The notes: generated by a model from the letters alone, not told the origin. 26,505 bases of DNA from CAZADH01 sp964483805 (GCA_964483805.1 CAZADH010000051.1:1-26505); one strand, 5' to 3'. Counted from the stretch's first letter, positions 14,521 to 22,768 are shown. Translations and numbers: made by a program.

Positions 14521-16272
14521 TCAGCGCGACGCTTTCGCCTTGGCCTTCAGTTCCTTGACCTCGGCGCGCGCATCGGCGGCGAGATTCTTGTACATCTTCA
14601 TCAACCGGGTGCGCTCGGCCTTCTCGGCAGCACCCGACGGATTCTTGTCTTTGAGTTTGTCGTATTTCGCTTTGTAGAAGGCCTCGAGCTGATACGCTTC
14701 GGCCGCGGCTTTGCCATACTCGCCATCGCGAATGAACCGGTCTTTGCGGTTCGACCACTTGTTGGTCACTTCGCCCTCGCCGTCGGCGCTGTATTTCGCG
14801 TTGGCCGCACCCGCATCGGAGTTGCTGTATTTACTCCAGATGCGCTCGTATTGCATTTTGCTGATGTAGCCGTACTGCTTCAGCTTCTTCGCGGCGTCAC
14901 AGGCGGCGCCGGCATTGCCACGGGTTTCCTCGAGTTCGAGAAGCGCCCGCAAGGCCTTCTCGTTCTTCTTGTCTTTCTCGAGAATTGCATAGATGGCCTG
15001 CTCGCGCTCACCCTCATCGGAACTCTTCAGTTGCGCTTTGGTGGCGTCGACCACGGCCTCGTCGTGCTCTTTTTTCAGGTCGACGAGTTCTTCTTTCGCG
15101 CGCTGACCCCACTCGTCTTTGCGCTTGGCGATCGACTCGTACTCCTGAATCGCCACTTCGATCTGGTCGGTGTCGCGATACAGCTTGCCGAGCCGGTAGA
15201 CCGCCTCGGTGAGCTTGGGATTGTATGCGGCGGCTTTGCGATACATGCCCGCGGCTTCTTTGTCACGGCGGTTGTCGACGTAGAGCTGCGCCAGTTCCAT
15301 CATGCCGGCGGCGGGATCCGTCGCATTCTTGATGCACTTGAGATACTCTTTCACCGCGGCGTCGATGTTGCCCGCCTGGGCCAGGCTGCGGGCCAGATCG
15401 TAACCGACCGCCGCCACCGTCTCTTCGTCTCTGCGTCCCAGTTTTTTGGCCAGTGCGAAGCATTCTGCGGCTTCGGTCGATCGGCCCAGTGCCTGGTAGA
15501 CCTTGGCCAGCATGAAGATCGCCTCGACATCCTTGGGATCGTTCTCGACGCTGGCCTTCAGGGGTTCGAGCGCCTCGCTGTGCCGCCCGAGTGTGGCCAA
15601 CGCCATGCCCACGCCGCGGCGGGCAAGTGGGTGCTCGGGGTCGGCCTGGAGCGCGGTCTGGAACATCGGCAGCGCCTCTTCGGTCTTGCCGTCGTCGAGA
15701 AGGTAACCACCCATGTGCGCCAGTGCCTCGGCATTCGCCGGTTCGAGCTCGAGCACGCCCTCGAAATACGGGCGCGCCGTGACATGCTCACCTTGTTCGA
15801 ACAGGAGAGCCGCCAGGCGCAGCTTCAGATCGGCCGATTCGGGATACGAGGGCAGCGCCGCTTCGTAATACGTCTGGGCCGCCTTGGTGTCGCCCTTTTC
15901 GGCGGCCATGATGCCCAGATAATAGTTGGCGAGGCCTTCCCCCGGATTCTGCTTGACGATCGCTTGCAGCGTCTTGAAGACTTCCTGACGTTGCTTGTTG
16001 TCTTTGCTTTCCCAGCGCTGCCACAAGCTGGCGTAATACGCCTCGTCGCGGTTTTCAGGACCGCGTGGCAGGGCGTCGGGTTTGTCTTTCTTCTTTTTCT
16101 TTTTGCCTGAGCCGTCCTCGATGCCGCGGGCATTGGTGGCGGCTTTGTCTTTGGCGGCCAAGAGAGGGGTCGCCAGGGTCAGCAGGAATACCAGGAGAGT
16201 GGCATACGATATAAATACGTTATATTGAAATGATTCAGATCGCTGCTTCGGGGAAAAGTCGGTGAAACTCAT
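14521..16272 (-). CDS. Exported TPR-repeat protein (583 aa)
   Basis: The ATG at 16270-16272 has CAGGAG at 7 nt; the frame remains open upstream, but that part overlaps the neighbouring gene and is not protein-like. A long basic N-region leads to a hydrophobic stretch (about 20-40) ending L-L-A-A, so it is probably exported or membrane-tethered. A Lys-rich linker (K-K-K-K-K-D-K) precedes at least eight tetratricopeptide repeats between about 85 and 430, seen as A-x-x-Y-Y-E-A-A-L-x-x-x-P, Y-F-E-G-V-L-E-L-E-P and M-F-Q-T-A-L-Q-A-D-P units. A charged helical C-terminus rich in Lys and Glu follows. Such proteins scaffold envelope complexes. The gene overlaps the upstream coiled-coil gene by 38 nt, so it is translationally coupled as the last gene of its unit. 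Confidence 0.85.
   Translation of the reverse strand: MSFTDFSPKQRSESFQYNVFISYATLLVFLLTLATPLLAAKDKAATNARGIEDGSGKKKKKKDKPDALPRGPENRDEAYYASLWQRWESKDNKQRQEVFKTLQAIVKQNPGEGLANYYLGIMAAEKGDTKAAQTYYEAALPSYPESADLKLRLAALLFEQGEHVTARPYFEGVLELEPANAEALAHMGGYLLDDGKTEEALPMFQTALQADPEHPLARRGVGMALATLGRHSEALEPLKASVENDPKDVEAIFMLAKVYQALGRSTEAAECFALAKKLGRRDEETVAAVGYDLARSLAQAGNIDAAVKEYLKCIKNATDPAAGMMELAQLYVDNRRDKEAAGMYRKAAAYNPKLTEAVYRLGKLYRDTDQIEVAIQEYESIAKRKDEWGQRAKEELVDLKKEHDEAVVDATKAQLKSSDEGEREQAIYAILEKDKKNEKALRALLELEETRGNAGAACDAAKKLKQYGYISKMQYERIWSKYSNSDAGAANAKYSADGEGEVTNKWSNRKDRFIRDGEYGKAAAEAYQLEAFYKAKYDKLKDKNPSGAAEKAERTRLMKMYKNLAADARAEVKELKAKAKASR
16209..16225. repeat. AT-rich inverted repeat ATATAA-atacg-TTATAT in TPR gene
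   Basis: Six-nt arms flank a five-nt loop inside codons for the export segment. The 13-mer CGATATAAATACG (16208-16220) recurs exactly at 22017-22029, at the start of the PilX-like gene. Confidence 0.55.
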
Positions 16273-16870
16273 GGTCGATCTCCTGGTTGAAGTCGGGGCC
16301 GGGGGGTGTCCGGCCTGGAGCCAGCGCGGCCGCCCATTGCGGCAAGCGCTCGCGCCACGGTTCGGTGTCGACGACCCAAGGGGGTGCGGACCCGTCGAAA
16401 CGGTGCGACAACAGTTCGCGAGCCAGGACTGCCCGCAGCCGTGGTTGCAGGGTGTCGGCGGCAGCCACCTGTGCCAGATCGCTGTCGATGCGGTCGATGA
16501 CTGTTTGCAACTGAGCCAGGGCCTGCAGCCACGCGCTCTGGATCGCATGGGCCGGGGTCAGGGCGGCGCGTAACCGCACCGCCTGCTGTTGCCACCAGCA
16601 CTGGGCCACGATTGTCGGCAGTGCGTGCTCGGGCAGGCCGGCCGTCAGTTGCAGTTGCGCCTGGTTGCGCAACTGCACGGCCCGATCCTCGCACTCCTGG
16701 CGCTGCTCCTGCAGGTCAGAAAGACAACCGGTCAGGCGGGCGAACGCTGTCAGTTCGTCCTGAATCCACGCTGAAGCCCGCGCCGTTTCGTCGGCAACCG
16801 AAGCGAAACTGTGCGCGGCCAGATGCCGCTCGAGACGGCTCAGGAGAGTCAGGTGCGCATTCCCTGCCAC
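16235..16870 (-). CDS. Helical protein of unknown function (211 aa)
   Basis: The start is inferred: GTG at 16868-16870, overlapping the end of the upstream DUF4079-like gene by 22 nt, with only a weak GGGA ribosome site; translational coupling is likely. No signal peptide or TM segment is seen. The protein is almost entirely helical. It has a likely coiled coil at about 60-100 (Q-E-Q-R-Q-E-C-E-D-R-A-V-Q-L-R-N-Q), a Gln/Ala/Leu-rich middle and a Trp/Pro-rich C-terminal part ending H-E-F-H-R-L-F-P-E. I recognise no family. Its place between a membrane protein and an exported TPR protein suggests a cytoplasmic accessory to the same envelope function. Confidence 0.6.
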   Translation of the reverse strand: MAGNAHLTLLSRLERHLAAHSFASVADETARASAWIQDELTAFARLTGCLSDLQEQRQECEDRAVQLRNQAQLQLTAGLPEHALPTIVAQCWWQQQAVRLRAALTPAHAIQSAWLQALAQLQTVIDRIDSDLAQVAAADTLQPRLRAVLARELLSHRFDGSAPPWVVDTEPWRERLPQWAAALAPGRTPPGPDFNQEIDHEFHRLFPEAAI

Positions 16871-17313
16871 AACACGTAGATCCCGGTCAGCAGGCTGAAC
16901 AAGCCAAACCCGCCGACGACCCAGATCATATGCCGGTGGAAATCGAGAAAGCGGTGGCGGATCTTGTCTTTGGTGACTCGCTTCACATTGGCGCCCAGGG
17001 CAGCCATGGTCATGAGTGCCCCGAGAATGGCGAGGCCAAGGTAGCCATGACCGGCGCTTTGCTCGAAGACCTGGCGTGGTTGCCCGTTTTCGCCCGGCAG
17101 GAACTTCATGGTTACGAAGATCCCGCCGCACGCGCCCAGGGTCATGCCGAGCAAGAGGCCCCAGGCCAGAGTTCGATGTCGTCGCAGTTTCTCGGGGCGC
17201 AACGCCATGTCGGGTGACTTCGCAGGAATGGCAAGGATCTCGAGTCCCAGGCGCGCCTGCATGACGATTGCGATCAGGATGACTGCCATGAACAGAGGGT
17301 GCAGGAAGATCAT
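16849..17313 (-). CDS. DUF4079-like four-TM membrane protein (154 aa)
   Basis: The ATG at 17311-17313 lies 12 nt after GGAGG; a TTG three codons upstream (17322) is only 3 nt from the same site, so the start is uncertain. There are four TM helices, at about 4-22, 43-63, 85-103 and 125-148. The spacing and residues resemble DUF4079, a cytochrome b561-like family: L-H-P-L-F in the first helix, R-R-H-R-T-L-A-W before the second, G-H-G-Y-L-G in the third, F-H-R-H-M before the fourth. The recurring His residues could bind haem, but haem binding is not proven for this family. Inner-membrane redox or structural role. Confidence 0.55.
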   Translation of the reverse strand: MIFLHPLFMAVILIAIVMQARLGLEILAIPAKSPDMALRPEKLRRHRTLAWGLLLGMTLGACGGIFVTMKFLPGENGQPRQVFEQSAGHGYLGLAILGALMTMAALGANVKRVTKDKIRHRFLDFHRHMIWVVGGFGLFSLLTGIYVLWQGMRT

Positions 17314-17387
17314 GTCGATCAATTACCTCCCGGGATCAGGAATGGAACGAAGATGTATTTTCTTTGTATTTACTTCGCGGCGTCGGC
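17314..17387. other. Short AT-rich spacer with TGTATTT direct repeat
   Basis: Between two co-directional minus-strand genes lies a GAAG...CTTC-bounded segment with two copies of TGTATTT (around 17354-17371). There is no clear terminator or promoter. It is a further instance of the GTATT word in a GC-rich setting. Confidence 0.4.
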
Positions 17388-19382
17388 TCACAGTTTGTCG
17401 AGATCGATGCCCGACAGATCGAAGACGTTCGTGCCGTCATCGCTCTTGCCGGCGGCATCGCCGGGCCCCTTGCCGGGAGACTTGGGCGCTGGCTTCGGCG
17501 CTGGCCTGGCCGGCGGTTTGCCGGCGCCAGCCTCAGGCGAATCGATGTTGAGGCCGCGCAGCAGGTCACCGATGCCCAACAGATCTTCACTGTCGCCGCC
17601 GGCCGGTGCCGGCGCTTTGGCCGCGGGTTTGGCTGCAGGCTTCGCGGCCGGCTTGGCACCCTTGCCGTCGTCGTTCATCGGGAACAGATCGAGCATGTCG
17701 AGGTTCAGCAGGGGGTCTTTGTCGGGTTTCTTGCCGGCGGTTGCCGGTGGGGTTGCGGGGGCGTCGTCGAGCAGACTCGCGAACGGATCGGGGGCTGGGG
17801 CCTTGGGGGCCGGTTTGACCGCCGGCTTGAGGGCCGGCTTCATCGGAGGCAGCGGCACGTCGTCGTCCCCGCCTGGCGCGGCCGGTTTCATCGGAGGCAA
17901 CGGGGTGTCGTCGTCACCGCTCACCAGTTCGATCGGCGGGGGTGCGGGTTTGCGTACCGGGACGACTGGCCTGGCGGCCGGTTTCATCGGTGGCAGCGGC
18001 ACGTCGTCATCGCCGCCTGGTGCGGCTGGTTTCATCGGGGGCAAGGGCGTATCGTCGTCGGCACCCACCAGTTCGATCGGCGGAGGTGCGGGCCTGCGCA
18101 CCGGGACAACCGGCTTGGCGGCCGGCTTCATCGGCGGTAACGGCACGTCGTCGTCGCCAGTCGGTGCGGTTGGTTTCATTGGGGGCAACGGCGTGTCGTC
18201 GTCACCACCCACCAGTTCGACCGGCGGGGGCGCGGGCTTGCGCACCGGGATCACCGGCTTCAGGGCCGGTTTCATCGGTGGCAGCGGTACGTCGTCATCA
18301 CCCGCCGTTCCGGCTTGCTTCGGGGGCGCCAACGGGGTCTCGTCCCCGGTCGGTGCCGTCGTCGCGGGCTCAGGCGCAGTTGGAGCGCCCAACCCCGCCA
18401 GGAGATCGGGCGTCAGAGCATTCTCGTCTTGCCCTGCCGCGACCGGCGTTGCTGTTGTTTGGTCGATGGCTGCGGCAACCGGCGCCTCCTCGATCGGGGG
18501 CACCGTCGCGAGCGGATCGGGTGCAGAGACCGGCGACGGTTCAGTGACCGACGTTGGGGGCACCGGAGCCGTCGCCAGATCGTCGGCTGGCGCGGTGGGT
18601 GTCGCTGCCGGAACCGGCTTCACCGGCAACGGGCGCAATCCGGGCAACGGCGGTTTGTTGATGGGTGAAGATGCTGGCCCACCCGTGGGCACGCGCGGCA
18701 CGATCGGCTTGGGTGGCGTTCCCGGTCCGCTCGGTTTGATCGGCGGCAACGGAGGGCGAAGACCACCGGGCAGCGGCGGCTTGCCGGTGCCGGGGATCGG
18801 TGCCAACGGCGGTTTCCTGTCATCGGTCGGTGTTGGGCCACCGGGCGTGGGGGTCGGAACGCGTGGGGGAATGCGGGGGGTGATGACCGGCACCGGCGGT
18901 CGCCGTGGCAGGGGCGTCTTCGATGGCGGCAGGGTCGGTTTCTTCGACAATGCGGGCCGCGGCATCTGCTTCAACATGCCGTGGCCACCGCCACTCGCCG
19001 CGTCACTCGGGCTCAAGGGTTCGCCGCAACATGGGCAGAATCGGAACACCGCGTTGCAACTGTGGCAGGCAAAGGCCCCGCTGCCATCACCGTGGCCGTG
19101 CCCCCGCGTTGATTCCCATTTGCCGTGTTCGGTGCGTCGCCAGTCTTTGAACGTGAGCTCGACCTTTGCAACACCTTGTATTGCTTTGATGCGGTCGGCA
19201 AGCAATTGGATCTCGACGGCCGTTTCGGGTACGGTCTTCTGGGTGTCGACAAACACCAACTCGCCGGTGATCGTAACCGTGCCGTCGCGAGCCTCGAAGT
19301 TGAGCTTGGTCAGATCGATCCGACTGCTCGTCAGTTCGCGTCGGACCCGCGCCGTAATTTCGAGATCAGTGGACTCTTGCAA
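17388..19382 (-). CDS. BON-like / zinc-ribbon / proline-rich repeat protein (664 aa)
   Basis: The start is TTG at 19380-19382, with AGAGG at 7 nt. Residues about 5-80 resemble a BON domain: D-L-E-I-T-A-R-V-R-R-E-L, G-T-V-T-I-T-G-E-L and G-V-A-K-V. A His/Gly linker leads to a zinc ribbon at 104-122 (C-H-S-C ... C-P-C-C-G). The remaining 540 residues are disordered Pro/Ala/Lys/Asp sequence. They include just over three copies of a 48-residue repeat containing G-D-D-D-V-P-L-P-P-M-K-P and P-A-P-P-P-I-E-L-V (DNA about 17845-18305). A short acidic/hydrophobic tail V-F-D-L-S-G-I-D-L-D-K-L ends the protein. No signal peptide, so cytoplasmic as far as seen. The Pro-rich repeats and the tail look like docking sites for partners. 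Second gene of the promoter at 19609, 61 nt after the 36-residue ORF. Confidence 0.75.
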   Translation of the reverse strand: MQESTDLEITARVRRELTSSRIDLTKLNFEARDGTVTITGELVFVDTQKTVPETAVEIQLLADRIKAIQGVAKVELTFKDWRRTEHGKWESTRGHGHGDGSGAFACHSCNAVFRFCPCCGEPLSPSDAASGGGHGMLKQMPRPALSKKPTLPPSKTPLPRRPPVPVITPRIPPRVPTPTPGGPTPTDDRKPPLAPIPGTGKPPLPGGLRPPLPPIKPSGPGTPPKPIVPRVPTGGPASSPINKPPLPGLRPLPVKPVPAATPTAPADDLATAPVPPTSVTEPSPVSAPDPLATVPPIEEAPVAAAIDQTTATPVAAGQDENALTPDLLAGLGAPTAPEPATTAPTGDETPLAPPKQAGTAGDDDVPLPPMKPALKPVIPVRKPAPPPVELVGGDDDTPLPPMKPTAPTGDDDVPLPPMKPAAKPVVPVRRPAPPPIELVGADDDTPLPPMKPAAPGGDDDVPLPPMKPAARPVVPVRKPAPPPIELVSGDDDTPLPPMKPAAPGGDDDVPLPPMKPALKPAVKPAPKAPAPDPFASLLDDAPATPPATAGKKPDKDPLLNLDMLDLFPMNDDGKGAKPAAKPAAKPAAKAPAPAGGDSEDLLGIGDLLRGLNIDSPEAGAGKPPARPAPKPAPKSPGKGPGDAAGKSDDGTNVFDLSGIDLDKL
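17845..18305. repeat. 144-bp in-frame tandem repeats
   Basis: The segment encoding E-L-V and its surroundings recurs at 17923, 18067 and 18211, exactly 144 bp apart, with a further partial copy. Third-position differences between copies show the array is not recent, while the protein repeat is well kept (V/I, G/S/A and K/R exchanges only). Confidence 0.85.
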
Positions 19383-19443
19383 CGGCGTGCCTCTTCTATT
19401 CTCGTGGTTTCAGGGGCGACCGGCCGAGCCGTGCCCATCTGGC

Positions 19444-19554
19444 TCAGGAATCGAAATGGCTCTTGAACACCCACACCGACACGAAGAAATTGAGGGTGCA
19501 GATCACCACATTCTTCATCAATGCCGCCAACAACGTCGTGTCGACCAGTGCCAT
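19444..19554 (-). CDS. Small membrane peptide (36 aa)
   Basis: ATG at 19552-19554 to TGA at 19444-19446. The peptide has one hydrophobic helix at about residues 14-30 (V-V-I-C-T-L-N-F-F-V-S-V-W-V-F) with polar ends, a typical single-pass small membrane protein. A weak AAGGGA lies 8 nt upstream. It sits about 48 nt after the predicted start of a good promoter and 61 nt before the BON/zinc-ribbon gene, so it is the first reading frame of that transcript. An overlapping longer frame (to 19606) is not protein-like. Function unknown; it may be a subunit or a regulatory leader peptide. Confidence 0.5.
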   Translation of the reverse strand: MALVDTTLLAALMKNVVICTLNFFVSVWVFKSHFDS

Positions 19555-19608
19555 GTACCATTCCCTTCCCTGTCTGTGCCTTGACCGGACAGACCCGGAC
19601 CGGCACGG

Positions 19609-19637
19609 ATTATAACATTTCTACCACACCCACAACG
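19609..19637 (-). promoter_or_regulatory. Sigma-70-type promoter with consensus -10
   Basis: The minus strand carries a perfect TATAAT (19609-19614). The -35 region is weaker: a TTGTGG-like box about 15-17 nt upstream. Transcription would begin near 19602 and read the 36-residue ORF and then the BON/zinc-ribbon gene. Confidence 0.6.
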
Positions 19638-19649
19638 GGCGAGGCCAAC

Positions 19650-19721
19650 AAAAAAGTGTGCACGAAGTGCCGATTGCCGAGGGCCCCGTTGCCCGACGCC
19701 CATCGTGAGCAGGTGGCACAC
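19650..19721 (-). terminator. Probable terminator of the minor-prepilin operon
   Basis: Beyond the PilX-like stop codon, GTGTGC and GCACAC arms (19716-19721 and 19656-19661) enclose smaller hairpins. On the minus strand they are followed by ACTTTTTT with six consecutive T (19650-19655). The long loop lowers certainty; the inner GCAC-TTC-GTGC hairpin could serve instead. Confidence 0.45.
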
Positions 19722-19731
19722 TCGGTCGCGC

Positions 19732-22041
19732 TCACTTGAACGCGGCCCAGTCCTCGACGGTCGCGCTGTCGTCGGTCCACTGACACAGGTTGAACGCGGC
19801 CGGCAGGTAGGGTGGGTAGTATTCGCCGCCGCCCCGCTGGTAGGTGTTGTCCCACAGGGTTCGTCGCAACACCCCTTTGTCGTTGGCCAGTTTCCCGTCG
19901 AGAAACGGGGTCGCCGGAGTCGTGCGCAGATGAATCATCGCGCCATTGTGGCGGATGATCAGTTGCGATTTTTCGCCCAGATATGCGAAGCAACGGGCGG
20001 TCTTCGACTCGATGTTGCCGATCTCACACAATGCCTTGCCGGTCGCATCCCATTTGGCGTTCAGTTCGCCGGAATCGATCAACAGTGCATTGATGGTCAT
20101 CTCGGGCGGGTAGAAGCTCGTCTTGGGCCGGGTGCGCGCCAGTTCGAACATGTCGTTGACCACGTTCCAGGCGCCGAGGCGCCGATCGGGTTCGCCCTCG
20201 AGCAGTTCTTTGGTGGCCCGATCGAGAATCGAATTGATGATCGAGTCACGCTCGCCCTTGGTCAGCACGCCGGTGAGGTAGCAGGCGGCGCCGATCTTCG
20301 CGAGCACCTCGCCGCGTTCGAAGAGACTCTTGATCCCGAAGTGCATGCGGTCGAGTTCCTCGCTGCCCGATCCGTCGCCAGTGCCGGTGCCGCCGCCTGT
20401 CGATCCGCCCGGTGGCATCGCCGGCGTGCCGCTGGCATCGTTGGCCGGATCAGCGTCACCGTCGGGGGTCATGAAGCGGCGCAAGGGTTTGAGCGCGCCG
20501 TGCATCGGCAACCCGGCCATCATCATCGGAATCGCTTCCGGCGGTTCCTTGGGCAGTGAAAAGAGCCCGGCGATGGCCGTGAAGTTCAACGCGGTGAGCG
20601 GCATGCGCAGGTCGGAACTGGTCGAGTGGCGATACGGAAACACGAACGGCATCAGGGCCAGCGGTTTGAGCTGATTGCCCCCGAGCCGCAACGCGATCTG
20701 GTAGTCGAGCCAGGTGCGCAGTTCGTCGCGCAGGAAGAGAAGCGGCTGCGAGTAGTCGATCCAGATGCGCCCCAGCGACAACACCGCGAGTCCGTTTTTG
20801 TCGGTGCCGTTTTCGAGCCGGTTCGAGTAGTCCTGCCACTTGAGGTCGTAGTTGTGGGGGGTCTCGGGGTTCGCGTTCAGATCGCCGCAAATGTAGACAT
20901 CTTTTTCGCAAAACAGCGTGGTCGCTTTCGCTGGCGGGCAACCCCAGATACGCAGCGGCACGGTCGCGTAGAGCAGCACCTTCTTGTCTTTCGCTTTGAA
21001 TTCGTCGCCGAAGTGCAGGTCGTAGACCACCTCGTCGGGCTTGACCGGATTGCGCCAGGTCGACTCCCTGAAACCGTCATACGATGTATTGGCATCGAGA
21101 ATCTCGGGCGCCGGATCACGGGCCTCTTTGTAATAACGCGGATTCAGCGCCGGCAAACGCTCGCTCTTGCCGCCGTGCGTCCCGTCGAGGACGAACTCGC
21201 CGATCGTGGTGCCGCCGGCTTTCTCGGCAAAGGTGTCGAATGCGGCATCGGTGCTGCTGCGCACGCGCCCCGAGACGCCGCCACGGAAGCGGGCCTGGGG
21301 CGGCTTGCTGATCTCGATGTGGCCCGGCGTCGACACCTTTTCGACCTCTTCGAGGTCGGTGCCGGCATCGAGCAGACCGCGCCCGGTGAAGCGCAACAGT
21401 TCGTGCCCGTAGAGCCGGCCGCCATTGAGGGTATTGGCGAACAGCGGATACGGACCGAGCGCGCCGACGTCGAGCACCTGGCCGTCGTAGAGCAGATACG
21501 AGCCGGGAATCGTCTTTTCGATGACGCCGCGGATGATGCGGTAGGTGTCGTCGACGCAACCGATCGCCTCGACGAGAAAGTAACGATGCGCCTCGTCGAT
21601 GGTCTTGGTGTCGCGACTGTTGAGCGCTTTTGCCAATCGCACCCGCACCTTGAACTCCCCCACCACCCTGGCATTGGGGCTGACGACGCGCCCGGAATAC
21701 ACCCCGGACCCGTTGTAATCCAGTTCGAGGCCGCGCACCTCGCTGACGTTGAACTGCTTGTGGCGCCGTGGCGATTCCCAACCCTTCAAGGGGATATACG
21801 GATTGCCGTGGGTGACGAACTGGTAGTCGGCCTTCATTTCGGCGAGGATGCAGTTGAGCCCGGCTTCGGCGGCGGCCAACGCCAGGTAGTCTTTCGCGCT
21901 CCGCGACAGCAGCCGGGCCTGGCCGGTCATGAAGGTGCTGACCGCGCCGATGAGGATACCGAGGATCAGCGCGATCATCATGATGATGATGTATGACACG
22001 CCCTGGTTTGGCCGCCGATATAAATACGAAGTATTTCTCAT
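19732..22041 (-). CDS. Large PilX/GspK-like minor prepilin (769 aa)
   Basis: The ATG at 22039-22041 overlaps the upstream stop as ATGA, with AGG at 8 nt. The N-terminus is a basic leader ending R-R-P-N-Q-G, then a hydrophobic helix (about 14-38), then A-L-A-A-A-E-A-G-L-N at 54-63, the A-A-E-A motif of PilX_N-type proteins. Mature Glu5 is absent, as in PilX/GspK. PilX proteins are usually 150-350 residues; here more than 700 follow the helix. They contain Cys pairs (W-G-C ... F-C-E-K ... Y-I-C-G-D, about 368-386) and a Gly/Ser/Thr linker at about 540-560. A C-terminal part of about 200 residues has aromatic-rich strands. Probably the tip or cap of a pilus or pseudopilus, carrying a large surface domain. 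Last gene of the PilV-PilW-PilX cassette. Confidence 0.75.
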   Translation of the reverse strand: MRNTSYLYRRPNQGVSYIIIMMIALILGILIGAVSTFMTGQARLLSRSAKDYLALAAAEAGLNCILAEMKADYQFVTHGNPYIPLKGWESPRRHKQFNVSEVRGLELDYNGSGVYSGRVVSPNARVVGEFKVRVRLAKALNSRDTKTIDEAHRYFLVEAIGCVDDTYRIIRGVIEKTIPGSYLLYDGQVLDVGALGPYPLFANTLNGGRLYGHELLRFTGRGLLDAGTDLEEVEKVSTPGHIEISKPPQARFRGGVSGRVRSSTDAAFDTFAEKAGGTTIGEFVLDGTHGGKSERLPALNPRYYKEARDPAPEILDANTSYDGFRESTWRNPVKPDEVVYDLHFGDEFKAKDKKVLLYATVPLRIWGCPPAKATTLFCEKDVYICGDLNANPETPHNYDLKWQDYSNRLENGTDKNGLAVLSLGRIWIDYSQPLLFLRDELRTWLDYQIALRLGGNQLKPLALMPFVFPYRHSTSSDLRMPLTALNFTAIAGLFSLPKEPPEAIPMMMAGLPMHGALKPLRRFMTPDGDADPANDASGTPAMPPGGSTGGGTGTGDGSGSEELDRMHFGIKSLFERGEVLAKIGAACYLTGVLTKGERDSIINSILDRATKELLEGEPDRRLGAWNVVNDMFELARTRPKTSFYPPEMTINALLIDSGELNAKWDATGKALCEIGNIESKTARCFAYLGEKSQLIIRHNGAMIHLRTTPATPFLDGKLANDKGVLRRTLWDNTYQRGGGEYYPPYLPAAFNLCQWTDDSATVEDWAAFK
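22017..22036. repeat. AT-rich inverted repeat AAATAC-gaa-GTATTT at PilX-like start
   Basis: Perfect six-nt arms (22022-22027 and 22031-22036) sit within codons 2-7 of the gene. The preceding CGATATAAATACG is shared with 16208-16220. Confidence 0.55.
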
Positions 22042-22736
22042 GGGTTGACCTGGTTCTTGCGGCCGCGGGCGGCAAACGAAGTGTTCAACGTCAGTGCGGC
22101 CATGTCTTCCTTGTTGAGCGGAATGTTTGGTCGCACCAGGGTCACGCGGATGTTCAAGAGGAACGGCCCGGTGCCGTCGTGGTCGTACGGTGGGAAGATC
22201 AGGCCGTTCTTGACCGGCAGGCCGACGATCGAACTCGTGCGCACCGGATTCTTCAGGGTGACCCAGGTATGCATCTCTTTGATGCCGTCGCAGATCTTGA
22301 TGTTCGAGTTGACCTGTTTCGGCCCCGAACCGTCGCTCTTGGCCGCACGCCACAGTTCGAGATGGCCTGTCGGGGTCTTCTTGAGGGTGTACGACACCGT
22401 GGTGGTCGTGATCACCCGCGGATCGGGCGGCTTCACGTCGAACGAGAACTCCTGCGAGCGCAGGCGGATGACCTCGCCGGGGGCGCACGGCGCCAGGCGG
22501 CTCACCGTTTCACGTTTGACCGGCGTGGGCATGACGATCCAGTTGGCGTTGCGCACGTCGTTGCCCAGGCGGGCGGTCAAACGTCGGGCATTTTCGTTGA
22601 CGGTCAGATGTTCGAGTGACAGCCTGATCGTGCGAATCTGCGAGAAGAACAACCGGTAGACCGCGCCGAGCATCATGATGAGAATGGCGAAACCGATGAG
22701 GATCTCGACCAGCGTGGTGCCGCGGCGGCGCGGCAT
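22038..22736 (-). CDS. PilW/GspJ-like minor prepilin (232 aa)
   Basis: I chose the ATG at 22734-22736: GAGG lies 8 nt upstream and it gives a short leader M-P-R-R-R-G before T-T-L-V-E-I-L-I-G; an ATG ten codons upstream is possible. Cleavage after Gly6 leaves Glu at mature position 5. The hydrophobic helix covers about 7-28, followed by the amphipathic continuation F-S-Q-I-R-T-I-R and a beta-rich globular domain with a Cys pair (A-P-C-A-P and K-I-C-D). PilW/GspJ proteins form part of the priming tip complex that starts pilus assembly. The gene overlaps PilX by 4 nt and lies about 30 nt after PilV. Confidence 0.8.
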   Translation of the reverse strand: MPRRRGTTLVEILIGFAILIMMLGAVYRLFFSQIRTIRLSLEHLTVNENARRLTARLGNDVRNANWIVMPTPVKRETVSRLAPCAPGEVIRLRSQEFSFDVKPPDPRVITTTTVSYTLKKTPTGHLELWRAAKSDGSGPKQVNSNIKICDGIKEMHTWVTLKNPVRTSSIVGLPVKNGLIFPPYDHDGTGPFLLNIRVTLVRPNIPLNKEDMAALTLNTSFAARGRKNQVNP

Positions 22737-22768
22737 GTCGGAGCCTCGAGGCAAATGGTTCATCAGCG

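Noticed and set aside
14446..16110. 554-codon plus-strand frame
   Set aside because: Antisense of the TPR gene; its repeats mirror the TPR codons and no ribosome site or family match is seen.
17845..18305. 144-bp repeats as a CRISPR or intergenic array
   Set aside because: The repeats are in frame within one gene, have no unique spacers and encode a conserved protein repeat.
17299..19584. 761-codon plus-strand frame rich in Gly and Ser
   Set aside because: It is the antisense shadow of the Pro-rich repeat protein: Pro/Asp codons read backwards give Gly/Ser/Val. It has no start signal.
20626..21996. 456-codon plus-strand frame
   Set aside because: Antisense of the PilX-like gene and lacks any recognisable motif.
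21976..21996. ATC/ATG trinucleotide run
   Set aside because: It simply encodes the Ile/Met-rich part of the PilX-like membrane helix.
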